A DNA stretch of 39,983 nt from Thermoleophilia bacterium (GTDB taxonomy: Bacteria > Actinomycetota > Thermoleophilia > Gaiellales > F1-60-MAGs149), in assembly GCA_009694475.1 (NCBI GenBank), contig SHUX01000005.1, positions 1 to 39,983 of the forward strand, read 5' to 3'. Both the position numbers and the translations under genes were made by a program. The notes under the pieces were generated by a model. It was given only the letters and a program-made list of their open reading frames with translations, was not told the origin of the DNA and ran no database searches. Positions 26,593 to 35,408 of this stretch are shown here, in pieces; the first letter of the stretch is position 1; each line of letters opens with the position of its first letter.

Positions 26593-27752
26593 TGGCAGAC
26601 CTAGCGGGGATCCTTGGCGCCGACCGCCTCTCGGACGAGTGCGGCACGCCAATCCTGACACCACGCGATGCGGCTGAGGTCTCGACGCTCCTCGAGGCCG
26701 CGAGCAAGACGGGGCTGGCTCTCGTGGTCCGTGGCGGCGGTACGAAGACCAACTGGCGCCCGGAACCCACGCGCTGTGACGCGATCCTCTCGACAGCAGC
26801 ACTGGTCGGCATCGTCGACCGCCAGCCCGGCGACATGACCCTCGTCGCGCAGGCCGGTACCCCGCTTGCTGCCCTACAGGCAGCCGTCACCGGCGATGCC
26901 ACCCATCACCAACGCCTGATGCTCGATGGCGTTGGTGGCGAGCACGCCACGCTCGGCGGCATCCTCGCGACCCGCGCCGCCGGCCCACGCCGCCAGCGTT
27001 ACGGCACGCCACGCGACATCGTGATTGGCGCGCGCTACGTGACGGGGGATGGCCTCGCCGCGAAGACCGGCGGCACCGTCGTCAAGAACGTTGCTGGCTA
27101 CGACGTCGCTAAACTGTTGATCGGGTCGCAGGGCTCGTTGGCCGTGATCACCGAGGTGTCACTCAAGCTGCATCCTGTGCCCGACGCCGCGCGCACCGTC
27201 ATCTTGCAGACGACCGCTGTGGCTGCCGTCACCGACTTCGTCGCGGCCGTGCGTACCGCACCGATTACCGCCACCGTGTTCGACGTCCGCTGGCCCGACG
27301 GTGTCGTCGCGGTGCGAATCGAGAGTACGCCCGACGGCGCCGCCGCGCAGATCGACCTACTGGGCGGGTTTGCAGCACTCGAGGAACTCTCGTCCGAGGC
27401 CGGCAATGCACTCCTCGAGGAGCACCTCGCCTTCCCCTTCAGCGGGGCCGGCGCCGTGCTTGGGGTTGGAGTGCGCCCCGAGCATCTCGGCACGCTGCTG
27501 ACCGCCATTGCCGCTGCGGGAGGCCTGTTCGTCGGGCGCGCCACGCTGGTAGCGGGCGACATCGTGCTGCCAGATCTCGACCCCGAGCGGATTACTCAGC
27601 TGGTCCAGGCCGTCCGCGACATGGGTGGCAACGTGCAGGCCCGGCGCGGCGTGGAGACGCACCGTCTCGCCACCGGCGCTGCTGCACCCGGTGTTGCCAG
27701 TGTCGAGGCCGCCATCAAGCAGCAACTCGATCCGGCTGGGGTGCTCGTATGA
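26592..27752 (+). CDS. glcE: Glycolate oxidase FAD-binding subunit GlcE
   Basis: A 386-residue partner of GlcD with its own FAD-binding domain: LALVVRGGGTKTNW near the N-terminus, EHATLGGILATRAAGPRR, and VVKNVAGYDVAKLLIGSQGSLAVITEV. The C-terminal catalytic half is reduced, as is usual for GlcE. The ATG overlaps the glcD stop as TAATG. It ends in an ATGA overlap with glcF, so the three subunits are probably made in step. Confidence 0.93.
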   Translation: MADLAGILGADRLSDECGTPILTPRDAAEVSTLLEAASKTGLALVVRGGGTKTNWRPEPTRCDAILSTAALVGIVDRQPGDMTLVAQAGTPLAALQAAVTGDATHHQRLMLDGVGGEHATLGGILATRAAGPRRQRYGTPRDIVIGARYVTGDGLAAKTGGTVVKNVAGYDVAKLLIGSQGSLAVITEVSLKLHPVPDAARTVILQTTAVAAVTDFVAAVRTAPITATVFDVRWPDGVVAVRIESTPDGAAAQIDLLGGFAALEELSSEAGNALLEEHLAFPFSGAGAVLGVGVRPEHLGTLLTAIAAAGGLFVGRATLVAGDIVLPDLDPERITQLVQAVRDMGGNVQARRGVETHRLATGAAAPGVASVEAAIKQQLDPAGVLV

Positions 27753-29161
27753 GTCTCCCCGTCACCCACATTCCACCTCGTCCCTCGAGTGGACACCCCC
27801 TTGGCAACGCCGCAACCGCGGCCTTCGCTGACGATGCTGGTCCAGAGCGCGCGCTGCTCGACGACTGCGTACACTGCGGCTTCTGTCTGCCAACCTGCCC
27901 CACCTACGTGTTGTGGGGCGAGGAGATGGATTCGCCACGCGGCCGCATCCTGCTGATGGACCTCGCCGACAAGGGCGAGATCGGTCTGGATGCCACGACA
28001 GTGCGGCATTGGGACTCCTGCCTTGGCTGCATGGCGTGCGTGACGGCCTGCCCCTCCGCCGTCCAGTACGACCGGCTGATCGAGCAGACGCGCGCCCAGG
28101 TCGAGGAGCGCTTCGAGCGCGAGGGAGGCGACCAGCGCTTCCGCGACGCAATCTTCGCCGTGCTGCCTCACCATCGTCGGATGACGCTCGTCGCGGCCCC
28201 GCTCGTGGCGTACCGCGCCTCCGGACTCCAGCGCCTCGTCCGTCGCTCTGCCCTCTATCGGCACCTTCCCGAGCGCCTACGCCAGCTCGAGGCGCTCTCC
28301 CCGATTGTCACCTGGGCAGCATTGCGCGAGCAGGCGCCTGCTCACAGTGCACCGGCTGCCGAACCGAAGCTGCGCGTCGCGATGCTAACGGGCTGTGTGC
28401 AACGCGCAATCTTCGGCGATGTCAACGCCGCCACAGCCCGCGTCTTGACGGCGTATGGCTGCGAAGTCGTCGCACCCAGCGAGCAGGCCTGCTGTGGTGC
28501 GCTCGAACTCCACGCTGGACGCCAGCAATCGGCCAAAGAGCGTGCCCGCGCCTTGATCCGGGTGCTCGACGATCCCTCGATCGACCGCATCGTCGTCAAC
28601 AGCGCCGGCTGCGGCTCGACACTAAAGGAGTACGGCGCATTGTTCCGTGACGAGCCGTCGCTCGCCACACGTGCCGAGGCCTTTGCCGCGAAGGTCTGCG
28701 ATGTCCACGAGCTGCTCGCCGAGCTCGAGCCACCAGCAAAATTGCGCCCGCTCGAGATGACGGTTGCGTACCACGATGCCTGCCACCTCGCCCACGCTCA
28801 GGGCATACGTAGCCAGCCGCGTGAGGTGCTGACGCGCATCCCTGGTGTCACGCTGCGCGAGATCCCGGACGCGGCAATCTGCTGCGGTTCGGCGGGTATC
28901 TACAACCTAATCAACCCCGAGCCCGCCGCCGAACTTGGCCGCCTCAAAGCCGCCAACGTGCGCTCCGTTGCCCCCGACGCCTTGGCCGCCGCGAACCCGG
29001 GCTGCCTCCTCCAGATCTCGGCAAACCTCGGTGCTGAGGGCGAGCCGATCCCGACCTTCCACCCGATCGAACTCATCGATGCCTCACTGCGCGGCGAAGA
29101 CGCAACCGGGCTGCTGTCACGCCGCCGCGCGCTCCTCAAGAGCGCAGGGTCGCCGACGTGA
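27749..29161 (+). CDS. glcF: Glycolate oxidase iron-sulfur subunit GlcF
   Basis: A 470-residue subunit that takes electrons from GlcD/GlcE to the quinone pool. The N-terminal ferredoxin part has two [4Fe-4S] motifs, CVHCGFCLPTCPTY and CLGCMACVTACPS. Two CCG domains follow, each with a Cys-Cys-Gly pair (CCGALELHAG and CCGSAGIYN) and upstream Cys (NSAGCGS, HDACHL). It overlaps glcE by 4 bases and the next gene by a GTGA junction. Confidence 0.94.
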   Translation: MSLPVTHIPPRPSSGHPLGNAATAAFADDAGPERALLDDCVHCGFCLPTCPTYVLWGEEMDSPRGRILLMDLADKGEIGLDATTVRHWDSCLGCMACVTACPSAVQYDRLIEQTRAQVEERFEREGGDQRFRDAIFAVLPHHRRMTLVAAPLVAYRASGLQRLVRRSALYRHLPERLRQLEALSPIVTWAALREQAPAHSAPAAEPKLRVAMLTGCVQRAIFGDVNAATARVLTAYGCEVVAPSEQACCGALELHAGRQQSAKERARALIRVLDDPSIDRIVVNSAGCGSTLKEYGALFRDEPSLATRAEAFAAKVCDVHELLAELEPPAKLRPLEMTVAYHDACHLAHAQGIRSQPREVLTRIPGVTLREIPDAAICCGSAGIYNLINPEPAAELGRLKAANVRSVAPDALAAANPGCLLQISANLGAEGEPIPTFHPIELIDASLRGEDATGLLSRRRALLKSAGSPT

Positions 29162-29583
29162 CGTGGCTGCTCGCGGCGCAGGCAGCCGCGACGCTCGTGA
29201 TGGTCGGTGTGATCTGGATGTGCCAGATCACGCACTACCCACTGCTCGCGGATGTCGGATCGGCCCTGCCGCAGTATCAGGCACGCAACGTGCGCTTGAC
29301 GACGCGCATCGTTGGACTGCCAATGCTCGTCGAGGCAGCCACCGTAATCACCTTGTTGATCTGGCGTCCCACAGCGATTCCGCTCTGGACCGCACTGCTT
29401 GGAGCCGCCCTGCTCGTCCTGATCTGGGCCGCCACCGTGCTCTTCTCCGTCCCGATGCATGGCCGACTCGGCCAGGGCTATGACGCAGTCATCCATCGCC
29501 GGCTGGTAGCCACAAACTGGATTCGCACACTCGGCTGGAGCGCGCGTGGCGTGCTCGTGCTGTGGATGCTGACAGTCGGCTGA
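29158..29583 (+). CDS. Small integral membrane protein coupled to glcDEF
   Basis: A 141-residue protein with four predicted membrane helices (about 3-20, 51-67, 75-98 and 122-139). Conserved-looking residues sit between them: WMCQITHYPLL, RIVGLPMLVEAATV, FSVPMHGRLGQGYD and ATNWIRTLGW. I know no assigned function for this pattern. The GTG start overlaps the glcF stop (GTGA), so it is the fourth gene of the glc operon. It might anchor the complex or assist quinone access; that is inference from position. Confidence 0.75.
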   Translation: MTWLLAAQAAATLVMVGVIWMCQITHYPLLADVGSALPQYQARNVRLTTRIVGLPMLVEAATVITLLIWRPTAIPLWTALLGAALLVLIWAATVLFSVPMHGRLGQGYDAVIHRRLVATNWIRTLGWSARGVLVLWMLTVG

Positions 29584-29584
29584 G

Positions 29585-30076
29585 CTAGCGCGGGAGGCGC
29601 AGCGTGCGGATTGCCCCCGTGCGCAGGCCGTAGCGATTGACCGGCTGCGTGACAATCACACCATTTGCCTCTTCGAACCGCCGCACCCACGCGGCCAGTG
29701 GTAGGTACGCAAGACCGATCGCAAGGAACATTGCCGCTGCCAGGCCGCGGTACTCGACTGCACCAGGGATCAACGCCAGTACGAGCAGGATCAGCGCTGC
29801 AAGAGCGACTGGACCAATACAGCGACCAACGGCCTCGCTCGGTGCCGCCAGCGGCACACCAACCGCAGGCTCGGCGCTTGCGAGCGACGCTCGAACGGAC
29901 AGCGCCGACGCAATCGCGAGGGCAATCGCTACGCCAACCGCGATCGCGAACGAGGCCCACCAGCCAAACAGCGGTAGGCCATCCGTCGCATACAACACGA
30001 TCAGATTGGCAGCACCCAAAACCACCCAGCCCAACCCATTAGCCGCCTGTAGGATTGCGATTGGGGCTAGCGACAT
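29585..30076 (-). CDS. Hypothetical membrane protein
   Basis: A 163-residue protein with about four hydrophobic segments (GWVVLGAANLIVLYA, ASFAIAVGVAIALAIASAL, VALAALILLVLALI and LAAAMFLAIGLAYLPLAAWV) and a basic C-terminal tail (VNRYGLRTGAIRTLRLPR) probably on the cytosolic side. No family is recognised. The start has a TAGTGT box 7 nt upstream. It is convergent with the glc operon with 1 base between the stops. Confidence 0.7.
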   Translation of the reverse strand: MSLAPIAILQAANGLGWVVLGAANLIVLYATDGLPLFGWWASFAIAVGVAIALAIASALSVRASLASAEPAVGVPLAAPSEAVGRCIGPVALAALILLVLALIPGAVEYRGLAAAMFLAIGLAYLPLAAWVRRFEEANGVIVTQPVNRYGLRTGAIRTLRLPR

Positions 30077-30083
30077 TTACCGC

Positions 30084-30089
30084 ACACTA
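30084..30089 (-). promoter_or_regulatory. -10 box TAGTGT (minus strand), leaderless promoter
   Basis: It lies 7 nt upstream of ATG 30076 on the minus strand. Confidence 0.5.
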
Positions 30090-30131
30090 TCGGACGTCCA
30101 CTGGTGCCGTGCCATGGAGGGAGACACTTCG

Positions 30132-30137
30132 TAGACT
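30132..30137 (+). promoter_or_regulatory. -10 box TAGACT, leaderless promoter for ABC exporter operon
   Basis: It lies 7 nt upstream of ATG 30145. Confidence 0.5.
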
Positions 30138-30144
30138 GCCTCCT

Positions 30145-31119
30145 ATGAGCGCAATCGAAGTGCGCGGACTTGTCCGCGAGTTTAAGAAGGGACCACGGGC
30201 TGTCGACGGCATCGACCTAACCGTTGCCGAAGGTGAGATCTATGGGTTTCTTGGCCCAAACGGCGCCGGCAAATCGACGGCGGTACTGATGCTGACGACG
30301 CTGCTGCCACCAACATCTGGAACGGCCACAGTCGCCGGCTTCGACATCGTCAAACAGGGACCACAGGTGCGCGCCTCGATCGGCGCTGCGCTGCAAGAGG
30401 CCGCCCTCGATCGCTTCCTAACGGGCCGCGAACACATCAAGCTGCAAGGCTCGCTGCACGGCATGAAGGGCGCCGACCTGAAGCAACGAGGCAACGACCT
30501 GCTCGAACGCGTCGGTCTGACCGACGCAGCCGATCGTAAAGTTGGTGGCTACTCCGGCGGCATGAAGCGCCGACTCGACCTCGCGCTCGCCCTGCTGCAT
30601 AGCCCCCGCGTGCTGTTTCTCGATGAGCCGACGACGGGCCTCGACCCCCAGAGTCGCTCGGCACTCTGGGACGAAGTGGCACGCCTCAGCCGCGAAGATG
30701 GCGTGACGGTTTTTCTGACCACGCAGTACCTCGAGGAGGCCGACGCACTCGCTAATCGGGTCGGCATCATCGACCACGGCACAATCGTCGTCGAAGGCAC
30801 ACCTGACGAATTGAAGGCCGAAGTCGGGCGTTCCAGTGTCGAGATTGAGCCGCATGACGCAGCACGTCTCGCCGACCTCGAGCGCGCACTCACGCCATTC
30901 GGCGAGCCGATGGTAACCCGCGGCACAAGTGCCTCAATTCGCCTCAACGAAGGCGTCGGCGATGTCACGGCGATCGTGCGTGCGCTCGACGCGCAAGGCA
31001 TCGTCGTTCATCAGTTGCGACTCCGCGAGCCGACCCTTGACGACGTTTTTCTCGAAAAGACGGGCCGTTCGCTCGAAGGGTCGGGCGACAACGATGAGGA
31101 CGAGACGCCCTCCGCGTGA
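30145..31119 (+). CDS. ABC transporter ATPase, DrrA/daunorubicin-resistance type
   Basis: A 324-residue ATPase driving an ABC-2 exporter. Walker A GPNGAGKST, signature YSGGMKRRLDLA, Walker B VLFLDEPTTGLD and H-loop TTQYLEEAD are all present. The C-terminal extension (from about residue 225) with LREPTLDDVFLEKTGR is typical of DrrA-type ATPases. The substrate may be a drug, lipid or other hydrophobic compound. ATG 30145 is supported by the -10 box; earlier in-frame starts lie within the divergent promoter. It overlaps the first permease by GTGA. Confidence 0.9.
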   Translation: MSAIEVRGLVREFKKGPRAVDGIDLTVAEGEIYGFLGPNGAGKSTAVLMLTTLLPPTSGTATVAGFDIVKQGPQVRASIGAALQEAALDRFLTGREHIKLQGSLHGMKGADLKQRGNDLLERVGLTDAADRKVGGYSGGMKRRLDLALALLHSPRVLFLDEPTTGLDPQSRSALWDEVARLSREDGVTVFLTTQYLEEADALANRVGIIDHGTIVVEGTPDELKAEVGRSSVEIEPHDAARLADLERALTPFGEPMVTRGTSASIRLNEGVGDVTAIVRALDAQGIVVHQLRLREPTLDDVFLEKTGRSLEGSGDNDEDETPSA

Positions 31120-31895
31120 GCGCCGTACTCGCCACCCAAGTGCTCGTGATCTCCGAACGCAGCGTGCGCCGGACATTCCGCCAACCGGCCGCGATTATCC
31201 CGGCGATCATCTTCCCGATCATGCTGCTATTCGTCTCGGCCGGGGGGCTGCAGGCGGCAGAGGACCTACCCGGTTTTCCGAGCGTCTCGTACTTTGACTT
31301 CGCACTGGCCGTGACGTTTATGCAGGGTGCGATCTTCGCGACGGGCGGTGCCGGCACGGACCTCGCAACCGACATTGAGACGGGCTTCCTGAGCCGCCTC
31401 TCGTTGACACCGATGAGCGGCGCGGCACTGGTGCTCGGCCAGCTCGGCGGCGCGATCACCCTCGGCGTCTTCCAGGCCACCTGCTACCTCGCCGCCGGTT
31501 TTGTCGGTGGCGCCACGATTGCCGCGGGAGTCGGTGGCGTGGTCATGATCTACCTGCTCGTGATCCTGATGGCGATTGGCTTCGGTTCGATTGGTATTGC
31601 CGCCGCACTCCGCACAGGCAATGGCGAAGCCGTGCAAGGCCTCTTCCCCTTGCTCTTCGTGCTGCTTTTTCTGAGCACGATCAACCTACCACTCGACCTG
31701 ATCCCGATCTCGTGGTTTCGCTGGGTGGCGACCGGCAATCCGATCACGTACCTCGTCGACGCAGTGCGCAGCCTGATCATTACCGGCTGGGATGGGCAGG
31801 CAATCCTTGCTGGCTTCCTGGTCGCATTCGCGATCGCACTACTCGGCATCATCGGCTCGGCCGCCGCCATGCGAGGAAGGCTGCAACGCACATGA
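31116..31895 (+). CDS. ABC-2 type permease, first subunit
   Basis: A 259-residue membrane protein with six predicted helices, from AAIIPAIIFPIMLLFVSAGG to the C-terminal ILAGFLVAFAIALLGIIGSAA. Also ABC-2-like is FRWVATGNPITYLVDAVRSL before the last helix. GTG 31116 overlaps the ATPase stop, and its own stop overlaps the next gene as ATGA. It pairs with the next permease to form the membrane channel. Confidence 0.87.
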   Translation: MSAVLATQVLVISERSVRRTFRQPAAIIPAIIFPIMLLFVSAGGLQAAEDLPGFPSVSYFDFALAVTFMQGAIFATGGAGTDLATDIETGFLSRLSLTPMSGAALVLGQLGGAITLGVFQATCYLAAGFVGGATIAAGVGGVVMIYLLVILMAIGFGSIGIAAALRTGNGEAVQGLFPLLFVLLFLSTINLPLDLIPISWFRWVATGNPITYLVDAVRSLIITGWDGQAILAGFLVAFAIALLGIIGSAAAMRGRLQRT

Positions 31896-32668
31896 CCGGC
31901 TTCTCGCACTGGTTGACGGCCGTCAAAGGCATCACCTGGCGTCAATCGTCATCGTTCTTCAAGAACCCGGCACTCGTGTTGCCCAGCCTGCTCTTTCCGA
32001 TGCTCTTCTTTGCTGCCTTCGCAGGTGGCCTGTCCGATCTCAACCGCATCCCCGGCTTTGACTACGAACCCGGTTACACGACATTCCAGTACGTGTTCGT
32101 GTTGTTCCAGTCCTCGATGTTCGGCGGCATCTTCATTGGCTTTGCCGTTGCGCGTGATTTCGAGAACGGCTTCGCCCGCCGACTAATGATCGCAACGCCA
32201 CGCCGCAGCGCGATCATCTGTGGCTATGGCCTGGCGGCCCTCGTGCGCTCGGCCTTCACAATCGTCTTTGTCACCATCGTCGCACTCGTCGCGGGCATCA
32301 ACGTGCTCGGCTCGCCCGGCCAGATCGTCCTGCTCTTCTTGCTGGCGCTGACCTCGAACATCCTTGGCTCACTCTGGGCACTCGGCATCGCCTTCCGCTT
32401 CCAGACCCTGAGCGTCACGCCGCTGATGCAGATCCCCTTCTTCATCCTGCTCTTCCTCGCGCCCGTCTACGTCCCGATCCAACTGCTCAGAGGCTGGATC
32501 CGACATGTTGCCGACGTCAATCCCGTCACGTTCCTGCTCGAGGGCGGTAGGGCGTTGATGGCCGGTACGACAGGCCCGATCGTGACGGCCTGGCTCGTGA
32601 TTCTGATCGGTGGAATCGTGCTCGGCATCTGGTCCTTGACCGGACTACGTGCCGCCGAAAAGCGCTAG
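31892..32668 (+). CDS. ABC-2 type permease, second subunit
   Basis: A 258-residue permease, similar in plan to its neighbour: LVLPSLLFPMLFFAAFAGG first helix, then ARDFENGFARRLMIATPRRS, and VADVNPVTFLLEGGRALMAG before the last helix. The two permeases make a heteromeric DrrB-like channel. ATG 31892 is chosen for the ATGA overlap; an upstream frame is a shadow of the first permease. It ends tail-to-tail with the M20 gene, sharing CTAG so that the two TAG stops overlap. Confidence 0.88.
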   Translation: MTGFSHWLTAVKGITWRQSSSFFKNPALVLPSLLFPMLFFAAFAGGLSDLNRIPGFDYEPGYTTFQYVFVLFQSSMFGGIFIGFAVARDFENGFARRLMIATPRRSAIICGYGLAALVRSAFTIVFVTIVALVAGINVLGSPGQIVLLFLLALTSNILGSLWALGIAFRFQTLSVTPLMQIPFFILLFLAPVYVPIQLLRGWIRHVADVNPVTFLLEGGRALMAGTTGPIVTAWLVILIGGIVLGIWSLTGLRAAEKR

Positions 32669-33975
32669 CCGAGCAGGCGTCGAACGATGTCGATCTGCAA
32701 TTCGGTGGCAACACCAAGGTCGTCGCGATGGATGCGCTCGTCCCTGTTGTGCATGCCACCCTCGTAGACATCAATTGGCGTGCACGTGAGTGGCCAGAAG
32801 CCGTAGGCAATCGTGCCGAAGGCCTGACGAATATAGGCCGCATCCGTAAACCCTGTCGATAGGCTCGGCACGATAATCGCGCCCGGGTCGTGCGCCTCGA
32901 GAGCCGCGCTGATCGCCTCGTGCAGCGGCGTGCCAAGAGCAGACTCGGTGCCGCCGTTGATCTGCTGGTCGTAGACGAACTCGTATGGGATGTTCTTGCC
33001 GAGCGCCTCTTGCAGTTCGCGCTCCAGGTCGGCTTCGGTATCACCCGGCAGGATGCGACAATCGACGCCGACTGAGGCGCGTCCCGGCAACACGTTGCGG
33101 GCACTCGAACCCGTCAAGAGCGTTGGTGCGATGGTGATGCCAAGCAGCGCGTCGATCTCGGCTCCAAACATCGGATGCAGCGCACTCACCTGCGCCGCCA
33201 CAAGATCGAGGTCCTGATCGGGATCGATGCCGAGCGAGGCAACCATTTCGCGAATCGCCGGCACGAGTCGCTTGCGTGTCTGGTGGGCAGCGAGGCGCTG
33301 AATCAGCGTCGCAAGCAACGGCACCGCGTTGCGACCGAGCGTCGGCACAGACGCATGGCCCGCTTCGCCGAGCGCCGTGATCGTAGCCGGCAGCGTCGCC
33401 TTCTCGCCAACCTGGAGCGTGTAGACCACACGCCCATCAACGAGCTCGAGGCGTATACCACCGCCCTCGTCAATCGCGTAGTCGCACATGAGATCGGGCC
33501 GCTCCTTGAGGAGCCACGGCATGCCGACCTCCTCCATCCCGTCCTCCTCGTCGGCCTGCGAGATCAAGAGCAGATCGCCACTCGGCTGAAAGCCGGTGCG
33601 GGCAAGGTGCGCGATCGTGACACAGCGCGTCGCCAACTCGTTCTTCATGTCGCACGTGCCACGACCCCAGATGTAGCCGTCGTCATCGAGGTGCGCGGCA
33701 AACGGAGGGTGCGTCCAGTCGGGCGCGTGGGCGGGCACGACGTCAGTGTGCCCCATCAGAGCGAGCGACGGCCCGTCGCCTGTCCCCCGTAGACGCGCGA
33801 TCACGTTGGCGCGCTCGGGGTCGCGCGCCACAAGTTCAACCGTCAAACCATTGGCCTCAAGGTACTGCTTGACAACCAGCGCAGCAGGCGTCTCCCGCCC
33901 CGGCGGATTCGAAGAGTCGACGCGCACGAGATCGCGCATCAACTCGACCGCCTCGTCTCGGAGCGCTACATCCAC
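32665..33975 (-). CDS. M20-family metallopeptidase (ArgE/DapE/PM20D1-like)
   Basis: A 436-residue zinc-dependent amidohydrolase, probably cytosolic. Metal and catalytic motifs in order: LMGHTDVVPAH, WGRGTCDMKNELA, ISQADEEDGMEEVG with the Glu-Glu pair, a dimerisation lid domain starting near GEKATLPATI, and a C-terminal EGGMHNRDERIHRDD with the last His ligand. All ligands seem present. It may cleave N-acyl amino acids or dipeptides; the specificity cannot be told. GTG 33975 is 6 nt after a TAGGAT box. Confidence 0.88.
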   Translation of the reverse strand: MDVALRDEAVELMRDLVRVDSSNPPGRETPAALVVKQYLEANGLTVELVARDPERANVIARLRGTGDGPSLALMGHTDVVPAHAPDWTHPPFAAHLDDDGYIWGRGTCDMKNELATRCVTIAHLARTGFQPSGDLLLISQADEEDGMEEVGMPWLLKERPDLMCDYAIDEGGGIRLELVDGRVVYTLQVGEKATLPATITALGEAGHASVPTLGRNAVPLLATLIQRLAAHQTRKRLVPAIREMVASLGIDPDQDLDLVAAQVSALHPMFGAEIDALLGITIAPTLLTGSSARNVLPGRASVGVDCRILPGDTEADLERELQEALGKNIPYEFVYDQQINGGTESALGTPLHEAISAALEAHDPGAIIVPSLSTGFTDAAYIRQAFGTIAYGFWPLTCTPIDVYEGGMHNRDERIHRDDLGVATELQIDIVRRLLG

Positions 33976-33981
33976 GATTGA

Positions 33982-33987
33982 ATCCTA
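33982..33987 (-). promoter_or_regulatory. -10 box TAGGAT (minus strand), leaderless promoter for M20 peptidase
   Basis: It lies 6 nt upstream of GTG 33975 and overlaps the last codons of the upstream oxidoreductase gene. Confidence 0.5.
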
Positions 33988-35019
33988 TCTGCCCGCGAGA
34001 TCGAGCACGATCTTGCCGACGAACTGCTTCTCGACAAACATGCGCTGCGCGTCATAGACCTGCTCGAGCGCAAACGTCGCCGCCACCACCGGCTTAATCA
34101 CGTCCCGCTCGATCAGCTCGACCAGCTCGGCAAAAACCGTGGGCTCGGTGATCGTCGCACCAATCAGGACAAGGTCGTTGAGGTAGAGCGTGCGCAGGTC
34201 GAGCTCGACGATTGGCCCGCCAATGGCGCCCGCGACGACGTAGCGACCACCCCGTCGCAATGCCAAAAGCAGCGAGGACCACTGCGGGCCACCGACGACA
34301 TCGACCGCAACATCGAAGGGCTCGAGTGCGGTCGGATCGGCAGCGCGATCGATCGTCTCGACCGCGCCGAACTCGCGCACAAGCGATGCCTTCGAAGGGT
34401 CGCAGACACCGACCGGGATTGCCCCAAACGCCCGGGCGAGCTGCACGGCATACGAGCCAACGCCGCCCGACGCGCCCGTAATCAACACGCGCTCTCCCGG
34501 CTCGACCTTGGCCCGCCGCAGCATGTCGAGTGCCGTGCCGGCCGACGTCGCGAACGAGGCGAGTTGGACGGCCGACAGCCGCGCCGAGATGCCATACGCA
34601 TTGATCGCCGGCACAGCCAGATAGTCGGCGTAGCCCCCGTTGAGCTCCGACCCGACATAGCCAGCACGGTCGAGATCGTCCGGAGCCACCGGATCCCGCA
34701 CCCACGGATCGATCACGACGCGCTCACCCACCCGCTCGTGAGGCACGCCCTCGCCAACCGCGGCGATCACGCCACAGACATCCGCGCCTTGGATAATCGG
34801 AAACCTCAATGGCTCGCCCCAGGCACCATTGTCGTCGCCCTGGGCGTACCAGCCAACCCGCGTATTGATATCGGTGTTGTTGATGGCACATGCATCGACG
34901 CGGATCACTACCTCACCAGGCCCGGGCTGCGGTGTCGGCCACGCCGATTCGAACACGAGCGCATCGAGCTCGCCGTGCCGCGTCAACAGCATGGCGCGCA
35001 TGGTTGGCGGAATTGTCAC
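33985..35019 (-). CDS. Medium-chain dehydrogenase/quinone-oxidoreductase-like protein
   Basis: A 344-residue NAD(P)H-dependent MDR enzyme. It has the N-terminal GroES-like fold (PGPGEVVIRVDACAINNTDI, IQGADVCGVIAAVGEG) and the Rossmann motif ITGASGGVGSYAVQLA. Ligands for catalytic and structural zinc are not evident, so it is more like a quinone or enoyl reductase than an alcohol dehydrogenase. The GTG at 35019 lies 2 bases after the previous stop; an in-frame ATG (MRAML) at 35001 is an alternative. It is last of the cydAB unit. Confidence 0.83.
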   Translation of the reverse strand: MTIPPTMRAMLLTRHGELDALVFESAWPTPQPGPGEVVIRVDACAINNTDINTRVGWYAQGDDNGAWGEPLRFPIIQGADVCGVIAAVGEGVPHERVGERVVIDPWVRDPVAPDDLDRAGYVGSELNGGYADYLAVPAINAYGISARLSAVQLASFATSAGTALDMLRRAKVEPGERVLITGASGGVGSYAVQLARAFGAIPVGVCDPSKASLVREFGAVETIDRAADPTALEPFDVAVDVVGGPQWSSLLLALRRGGRYVVAGAIGGPIVELDLRTLYLNDLVLIGATITEPTVFAELVELIERDVIKPVVAATFALEQVYDAQRMFVEKQFVGKIVLDLAGR

Positions 35020-35021
35020 TG

Positions 35022-35408
35022 CTACGCGCTGTCTGGTCGCCGTACGAACTTGACCAACGCCACCCCGATGACGATCAGGAAAACGCCCGAGACGAGGCCA
35101 CCCGTCAGAGACGGATTTGCCGAGATGTCACCACGCCACGGCCCGGCACCACCAAGCAACGCGAGCAACGCGAGCAACGCGTCGAGCAGGATGATCAGCG
35201 ACACCACCAAGGCGATGCCACGCGCACGCCCCGCGCCCGCGCTGCGCTCAGCCGCCATCCACGCGAGGCAGATGCCCGCAATCAGACCGTCCTTGACACC
35301 AACGATGATGTCAAACGGCGGAATAAAATTCGAACCGTAGGCGGCCCACGCTGCCGTCCCCGCGTACACGGCTGCACACCCCCCGGCCACGATCGCGTCG
35401 AGCTTCAT
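35022..35408 (-). CDS. Small membrane protein following cydB
   Basis: A 128-residue protein with four hydrophobic segments (AIVAGGCAAVYAGTAAWAA, IIVGVKDGLIAGICLAWMAA, GIALVVSLIILLDALLALLALL and LVSGVFLIVIGVALVKFV). It overlaps the cydB stop by 4 bases (ATGA), so it is translated with the oxidase. It may be an accessory subunit of cytochrome bd, which often has small membrane partners (CydX/CydS), but it is much longer than those. This is inference from context. Confidence 0.72.
   Translation of the reverse strand: MKLDAIVAGGCAAVYAGTAAWAAYGSNFIPPFDIIVGVKDGLIAGICLAWMAAERSAGAGRARGIALVVSLIILLDALLALLALLGGAGPWRGDISANPSLTGGLVSGVFLIVIGVALVKFVRRPDSA
35155..35181. repeat. Three tandem copies of a 9-bp unit (AGCAACGCG)
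   Basis: Copies at 35155-35163, 35164-35172 and 35173-35181 lie inside the small membrane gene and encode the LLALLALL part of a helix. Slippage would change the helix by three residues without a frameshift. Confidence 0.7.

Noticed and set aside
35155-35181. Tandem 9-bp repeats as a CRISPR or regulatory array
   Set aside because: Only three units, no spacers, in frame with a membrane helix; explained by coding for Leu/Ala.
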